From Alphaproteobacteria bacterium (GTDB lineage Bacteria; Pseudomonadota; Alphaproteobacteria; Caulobacterales; Hyphomonadaceae): a stretch of 64,000 nt of DNA. The translations under genes and the position numbers were made by a program. This document shows positions 60,249 to 64,000 of the stretch, in pieces; within the stretch, counting starts at the first letter, position 1, and each line of letters starts with the position of its first letter. The stretch is from the NCBI GenBank assembly GCA_018827375.1, contig JAHJYW010000048.1, positions 124,001-188,000 of the forward strand, written 5' to 3'. The notes under the pieces are model-generated. The model had not been told where the DNA came from, ran no database searches, and saw only the letters and a program-made list of their open reading frames with translations.

Positions 60249-61814
60249 TCAGGCAATCTCTTCGGCTGGTTCTTTGAAATCGCGCAGCAGGAACTGGCGC
60301 TCAGGCTCACCGGTCTCCGGGAAGTCGCTGCGATAATGTCCGCCGCGACTTTCCTCTCGGGCCAATGCGGCGTGTGCCATGAGGCCCGCCGTGACGAGTG
60401 GCCGGGCCGGGCCGTGCTTGTCGCGAAGTGTCTCGACTGTCTCGATAAGGTCACCCAGACCGGGAGCATCGCGCACGACGCCACACTTCGACGACATCTC
60501 GCCGCGCAGCGTCTGGAGCGCGTCATGCGGCAGGGATGCGGGAATATTGGCGACCGAGGCGCCGGGTTCATTGAGATCTGCATCACGCAGGTGCGCCGCG
60601 ATCCGGTGGGAGAACACAACAGCTTCAAGCAGGGAATTGGAGGCGAGGCGGTTGGCGCCATGGGCGCCAGTCGATGTGCATTCGCCGCAGACGGACAATC
60701 CGTTCAGCGTGGAGCGTCCCCAGAAGTCTGCCACGATGCCGCCCATGTGATAGTGTGCGGCAGGCGCAATCGGGATCATGTCGAAGCGCGGATCGATGCC
60801 GGCGCTTTTGCAGGCGCCAAAGACTGTCGGGAAATGTTCCGGGAAGTGCGCGCCTACAGCTGTGCGGCAATCGAGAAAGGCGCCGCGACCGGCTGCGCGT
60901 TCGGAATGAATGGCGCGGGCGACTTCATCGCGCGGCGCGAGTTCTTCCAGCGTATGGTAATAGGCCATGAAGCGTTTGCCGTCGCGATTGCGCAGTGTGG
61001 CCCCTTCGCCCCGCAGGGCTTCGGTGGCAAGCGGCGCGGGGTCGCGGCCGATATCGATGGCGGTAGGGTGGAACTGCACGAACTCGACATCGGCAATCAG
61101 CGCGCCGGCCTCGTAGGCCATGGCGATTGCGTCGCCGCGGGCTTCGCGCGGATTGGTCGTAACCTGGAAGAGACCGCCGGTACCGCCCGTGCAGAGTACA
61201 GTCTGGCGGGCGGTCTGTGTGGTAAGATTGCCTGCAGCATCGCGCAGCACGACGCCGGCGACGCGGTTGGTGTCGTCCTGCAGCAGTCCGACGGCGCGTA
61301 CGCCCTCAATCACCGTAATGTGGGTCGAGGCGGCCACGGCTGCGACCAGCGCGTCCATGATGGCCTTGCCGGCGAGGTCGCCTGCGACCCGCGCCACACG
61401 GGGCCGACTATGGGCGGCTTCGAGTGAAAGGGCGAGCGCGCCATCCGGCGTGCGATCAAAAGGTACGCCAAGGGAAATGAGATCGCGCACGCGGGCGGGG
61501 CCTTCCTCGGCGATGAGGCGGGCAATGATGGGGTCAACCAGTCCTGCACCGGCATTGATCGTATCGCGCGCGTGCTGTTCCGCGCTGTCGAGCGGGTCGA
61601 GCGCCGCAGCAAGGCCGCCCTGGGCCCAGGCTGACGAAGCCGCCTGACCGAGTGGGGCGGGCGAGATGACGAGGCAGCGGCGCGGTGCAAGCTCAAGCGC
61701 AAGGAACAGGCCCGCGAGGCCAGCGCCAACGATCAGCACGTCGCTCGTGGCCGCGGCAGGCGCGGTGATGGTTTGTATGCTCCCCCCGGTCACTTGATCA
61801 GGATACCCCGTCAT
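60249..61814 (-). CDS. nadB: L-aspartate oxidase
   Basis: FAD enzyme oxidising aspartate to iminoaspartate, the first step to quinolinate. 521 residues. FAD-binding DVLIVGAGLAGLFLALELAP, then SSAWAQGGLAAALDPLDSAEQHARDT, VVLRDAAGNL, TGGTGGLFQVTTNPREARGDAIAMAYEAGA, EFVQFHPTAI and MGGIVADFWGRSTLNGLSVCGECTSTGAHGANRLASNSLLEAVVF, the flavoprotein subunit signatures. ATG at 61814 (MTGYPDQ) overlaps the preceding gene's end by 17 bases. Confidence 0.95.
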   Translation of the reverse strand: MTGYPDQVTGGSIQTITAPAAATSDVLIVGAGLAGLFLALELAPRRCLVISPAPLGQAASSAWAQGGLAAALDPLDSAEQHARDTINAGAGLVDPIIARLIAEEGPARVRDLISLGVPFDRTPDGALALSLEAAHSRPRVARVAGDLAGKAIMDALVAAVAASTHITVIEGVRAVGLLQDDTNRVAGVVLRDAAGNLTTQTARQTVLCTGGTGGLFQVTTNPREARGDAIAMAYEAGALIADVEFVQFHPTAIDIGRDPAPLATEALRGEGATLRNRDGKRFMAYYHTLEELAPRDEVARAIHSERAAGRGAFLDCRTAVGAHFPEHFPTVFGACKSAGIDPRFDMIPIAPAAHYHMGGIVADFWGRSTLNGLSVCGECTSTGAHGANRLASNSLLEAVVFSHRIAAHLRDADLNEPGASVANIPASLPHDALQTLRGEMSSKCGVVRDAPGLGDLIETVETLRDKHGPARPLVTAGLMAHAALAREESRGGHYRSDFPETGEPERQFLLRDFKEPAEEIA

Positions 61815-62259
61815 TGGCGCGGCGGAATTCGGCCGGCGCAGTGACCGCCGACACGAGCGCACCAAACATGCGGTCAGCCGATTCAATCGTGAGGGTGAAA
61901 TTGTCGGGCATGTAGATCAGGCCTTCGACCTTTGACTCCAGCATTTCCTCGATCTGGGATCGGATGGACACCTGATTGCCAAAGCGGCTGGCCTGGCAGG
62001 ACTGGCGAACGACCGAGCGGCCCCACAGGCTGCACACTTCCACGGCGGTCAGCTCGCACGTGTACTTGCCTTTATCGGGGTGGGGCGACAGGTTCATCGT
62101 CCCGGTCATGAGGCATTCGCCATCGCGATACGGGCGGGTCTGGAAGCTCCAGGTGCCAAGGACGTCTGTCTTGTCCTCGTTATTGCCGGCCGTGGCAGGT
62201 GCGCACGCAAGCAGGGAGAGGGCGGCTGCCGCCGCGATTCGGAACCTGGCCGGAAACAT
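61798..62259 (-). CDS. secreted protein of unknown function within the nad operon
   Basis: 153 residues. Signal peptide or lipoprotein-like start (FRIAAAAALSLLACAPATAG). The mature part has four cysteines (GECLM, YTCEL, VEVCSLW, QSCQAS), DKTDVLGTWSFQTRPY and SPHPDKGKYTCELTAVE, a small extracytoplasmic beta-rich domain of lipocalin-like look. No family recognised. It lies between nadA (82 bases away) and nadB (overlap), so it is part of the transcript, but nothing links it functionally to NAD synthesis. Confidence 0.7.
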   Translation of the reverse strand: MFPARFRIAAAAALSLLACAPATAGNNEDKTDVLGTWSFQTRPYRDGECLMTGTMNLSPHPDKGKYTCELTAVEVCSLWGRSVVRQSCQASRFGNQVSIRSQIEEMLESKVEGLIYMPDNFTLTIESADRMFGALVSAVTAPAEFRRANDGVS

Positions 62260-62341
62260 TCAGATCTCCTCTGTGCCTTTGCCTTAACGCCCGTCACAAC
62301 CATAATCCCACCCCGTGGCCGCACACAACTGCGGCGCTGCC

Positions 62342-63484
62342 TTAGATAACCATTTCGACGGCCAGAGGTTTCAAGCCGGTCTTGAAGGCCAGCGGACGCT
62401 CCATTTTCGGCAGGGCCATCATGGCATCGAGTGCCTGTTTGGCCCGCACGCGGACATCCTCGGGGATTTTCACCTCATACTTGCCGGTCACCAGGCAGTC
62501 ATAGATGTTTTCCAGGGTGATGCGCTTCATGTGCGGGCAAAGATTGCACGGACGGATGAAGTTCACGTTCGGGTTCACGGCGGCAACATTGTCGCTCATC
62601 GAACATTCCGTCAGCAGCACGACCTTGTTGGGGTTGTTCTCAGACACATAATTGGCAAGCGCAGAGGTGGAGCCGGCAAAATCGGCCGCTTCAAGCACGT
62701 CTGGCGGGCATTCCGGGTGGGCCAGGATGACGACGCCAGGGTGTGCCTCGCGCAGCTGGCTGACATCGTCAGCCGAGAACAGCTCGTGCACTTCGCAGGC
62801 GCCGGGCCATGTCAGGATCCGGATATCGGTCTGCGCGGCCACGTTCTTGGCGAGATACTGGTCAGGCACCATGATCACGGTGTCGGACTTCCACTCTTTC
62901 GCAACCGCCTCGACGACCTGTGCCGCGTTGGAGCTGGTGCAGGTGATGTGGCACTCGGCCTTCACGTCGGCGGTGCAGTTCACGTAAGTGACGATCGGGT
63001 AGTTCGGGTATTTCTGCTTGATCAGGCGCACATCGGCGCCGGTGATGGAGGCGGCGAGCGAACAGCCGGCGCGGAGGTCCGGGATAAGGACGGTCTTGTC
63101 CGGCGCGAGAATTTTCGAGGTTTCGGCCATGAAATGCACGCCGGCCTGGACGATGATGTCAGCTTCCGTGGCAGACGCTTCGCGGGCGAGCTGGAGGCTG
63201 TCACCGCGGAAATCGCCAACGAGGCTGAAAATGTCCGGCGTCATGTAATTGTGCGCCAGGATGACCGCGTTTTTCTCTTTCTTGAGGCGGTTGATGGCCG
63301 CGACGAGGGGCGCCACGGCAGGCCATTCCATCGGGGTCACGAAATCGGCGACCAGCGCATAGAGATGGTCGGTCTCGGCCTTGACGGCGGCGTCATAGGA
63401 CAGGCCGCGCGCATCAGCCGAAGAGGCGCCGCGAAGGGGCGTCGGGGTAGGGCAGCCGGGAGCGGAATCGATCAAACGGGCCAT
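62342..63484 (-). CDS. nadA: quinolinate synthase
   Basis: Condenses iminoaspartate with dihydroxyacetone phosphate using a [4Fe-4S] cluster. 380 residues. Likely cluster ligands are Cys141 (DLRAGCSLAASI), Cys230 (WPGACEVHELF) and Cys316 (RPCNLCPHMKRITLENI). VILAHNYMTPDIFSLVGDFRGDSLQLAREA and TYVNCTADVKAECHITCTSSNA are also characteristic. An inverted repeat lies 25-45 bases upstream of the start. First gene of the nadA-unknown-nadB-nadC set. Confidence 0.96.
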   Translation of the reverse strand: MARLIDSAPGCPTPTPLRGASSADARGLSYDAAVKAETDHLYALVADFVTPMEWPAVAPLVAAINRLKKEKNAVILAHNYMTPDIFSLVGDFRGDSLQLAREASATEADIIVQAGVHFMAETSKILAPDKTVLIPDLRAGCSLAASITGADVRLIKQKYPNYPIVTYVNCTADVKAECHITCTSSNAAQVVEAVAKEWKSDTVIMVPDQYLAKNVAAQTDIRILTWPGACEVHELFSADDVSQLREAHPGVVILAHPECPPDVLEAADFAGSTSALANYVSENNPNKVVLLTECSMSDNVAAVNPNVNFIRPCNLCPHMKRITLENIYDCLVTGKYEVKIPEDVRVRAKQALDAMMALPKMERPLAFKTGLKPLAVEMVI

Positions 63485-63508
63485 GGGTTCCTCCTTGCAT
63501 CGGGCGAC

Positions 63509-63529
63509 TTATGCTCGATGTGAGTATAA
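63509..63529. promoter_or_regulatory. dyad upstream of nadA (possible NadQ-type operator)
   Basis: Half-sites TTATGCTC and GAGTATAA, inverted, with one mismatch, separated by GATGT. The A/T-rich right part also looks like a -10 element. Alphaproteobacterial nad operons are often controlled by dedicated repressors such as NadQ or NrtR; the match is a guess from memory. Confidence 0.5.
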
Positions 63530-63699
63530 TATGGACCTGAAAGCGTCCGTTTCAAGGGTATCCTTCAAACGTCAGGGATCAGGGCTCAAGTGCAAAGCTT
63601 CTGCGATAGTTATACGCACTATGAGCAAAAGGGTTTCTATAGGCGAGGTGGAATGTTGGCAAGTGGGGGCGGGTTAACGCTGGAGGATCTGCACTAAAC

Positions 63700-64000
63700 T
63701 CAGAATTGCTCCCCCTTGCCGCCTTCATTCCTCACGTAGGTGATCACGGCAGCAATGAAAGCGAAGGTAGCGTTGCCGGTTCCGTTCGTGCGGTCCTCGA
63801 TGTTCATCTGGATCTTGAACAATTGTTCCGCTGCCAGAACGCGCTCGGACTGCCGCCGCTGGCGCCGGAAATGCCATTCGGGCGCAGTGGCCGGGCTGAT
63901 CTCGGGCAGGCTTGTGGCGTGTTCGGGGCGCACGAGACGTGCGGCCAGCGCCTTTGCGGCGTGCAGGGAATCCTGTTTGCCAAGAAAGGCAAAGGCCCTG
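63700..64000 (-). CDS. unknown protein, C-terminal part only
   Basis: About 99 residues of an open frame entering from the right edge and ending at a TGA at 63700-63702. It reads through AFAFLGKQDSLHAAKALAARLVRPEH, PEWHFRRQRRQSERVLAAEQLFKIQ and GNATFAFIAAVITYVRNEGG. Arg/Ala-rich, no membrane signal, no family recognised. Its N-terminus is outside the window. It is separated from nadA by 215 bases. Confidence 0.5.
   Translation of the reverse strand, partial: RAFAFLGKQDSLHAAKALAARLVRPEHATSLPEISPATAPEWHFRRQRRQSERVLAAEQLFKIQMNIEDRTNGTGNATFAFIAAVITYVRNEGGKGEQF

Noticed and set aside
63483-63677. A 64-residue plus-strand frame divergent from nadA
   Set aside because: It begins inside the nadA start region, runs through the nadA promoter dyad, and lacks a ribosome binding site and coding composition.

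Overview
The window is high-GC, gene-dense chromosomal DNA from an alphaproteobacterium. It most resembles a stalked or budding member of the Hyphomonadaceae/Caulobacterales (inference). The evidence is a PodJ-like polar organizer, TTAA-N7-TTAA sites of the CtrA type in front of two genes, alphaproteobacterial gene orders (glnD-murJ-trpS; tsaB-rimI-fur; def-fmt-truA), an RNase E with a large acidic insertion in its S1 domain, and a two-gene glyQ/glyS enzyme. I found no rRNA, tRNA, CRISPR array, phage or insertion sequence. Nearly all of it reads as core genome.

Layout. 1-4.4 kb: an incomplete trehalase lipoprotein at the left edge, a divergent RhlE-like DEAD-box helicase, a nitronate monooxygenase and a convergent Fur regulator. 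4.4-8.6 kb (minus strand): rimI, tsaB, a RutE-like nitroreductase, an Nfu iron-sulfur carrier, a DUF2333-like membrane protein behind a CtrA-type site, and a PCu(A)C copper chaperone lipoprotein. 8.6-14.6 kb (minus): trpS, murJ, glnD and an Lrp/AsnC regulator, divergent from a methionine gamma-lyase. 15.9-22.2 kb is the most accessory-looking part: an EthD-like protein, a medium-chain dehydrogenase, an SDR and a cupin in one strand group, divergent from a TetR regulator with a perfect 16-bp palindrome between them, then an SRPBCC protein, a methyltransferase and an Old Yellow Enzyme.

22.8-30.6 kb (minus): truA, a GNAT enzyme, fmt, def, rmuC and the large PodJ-like protein. 30.9-38.6 kb (plus): a fatty-acid beta-oxidation block consisting of a LiuR-like MerR regulator, two acyl-CoA dehydrogenases, a hotdog thioesterase, a 63-residue membrane protein, a thiolase and a FadJ/FadB-type fusion. 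It has ACGT-containing dyads in front of the regulator and of the second dehydrogenase. 38.7-42.1 kb: a secreted protein of unknown function bracketed by two near-identical terminators, then rne on the opposite strand. 42.5-47.5 kb (plus): a cell-wall amidase, a TPR protein, ispE and a WecA/MraY-type glycosyltransferase, convergent with a polyprenyl diphosphate synthase. 48.6-50.3 kb: small envelope and signalling proteins and a TrmN6-like methyltransferase. 50.4-58.5 kb: glyQ, glyS, ppdK, a SleB-type cell-wall hydrolase and an O-methyltransferase. 58.5-63.5 kb (minus): the NAD biosynthesis set nadA-(unknown)-nadB-nadC followed by an SDR. A truncated unknown gene enters from the right edge.

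No dramatic new system is visible. The best leads are regulatory: the LiuR-like sites and the hairpin that separates the regulator from the first dehydrogenase; the CtrA/GANTC arrangement at podJ; the dyad before nadA; and unrecognised small or secreted proteins placed inside conserved operons.
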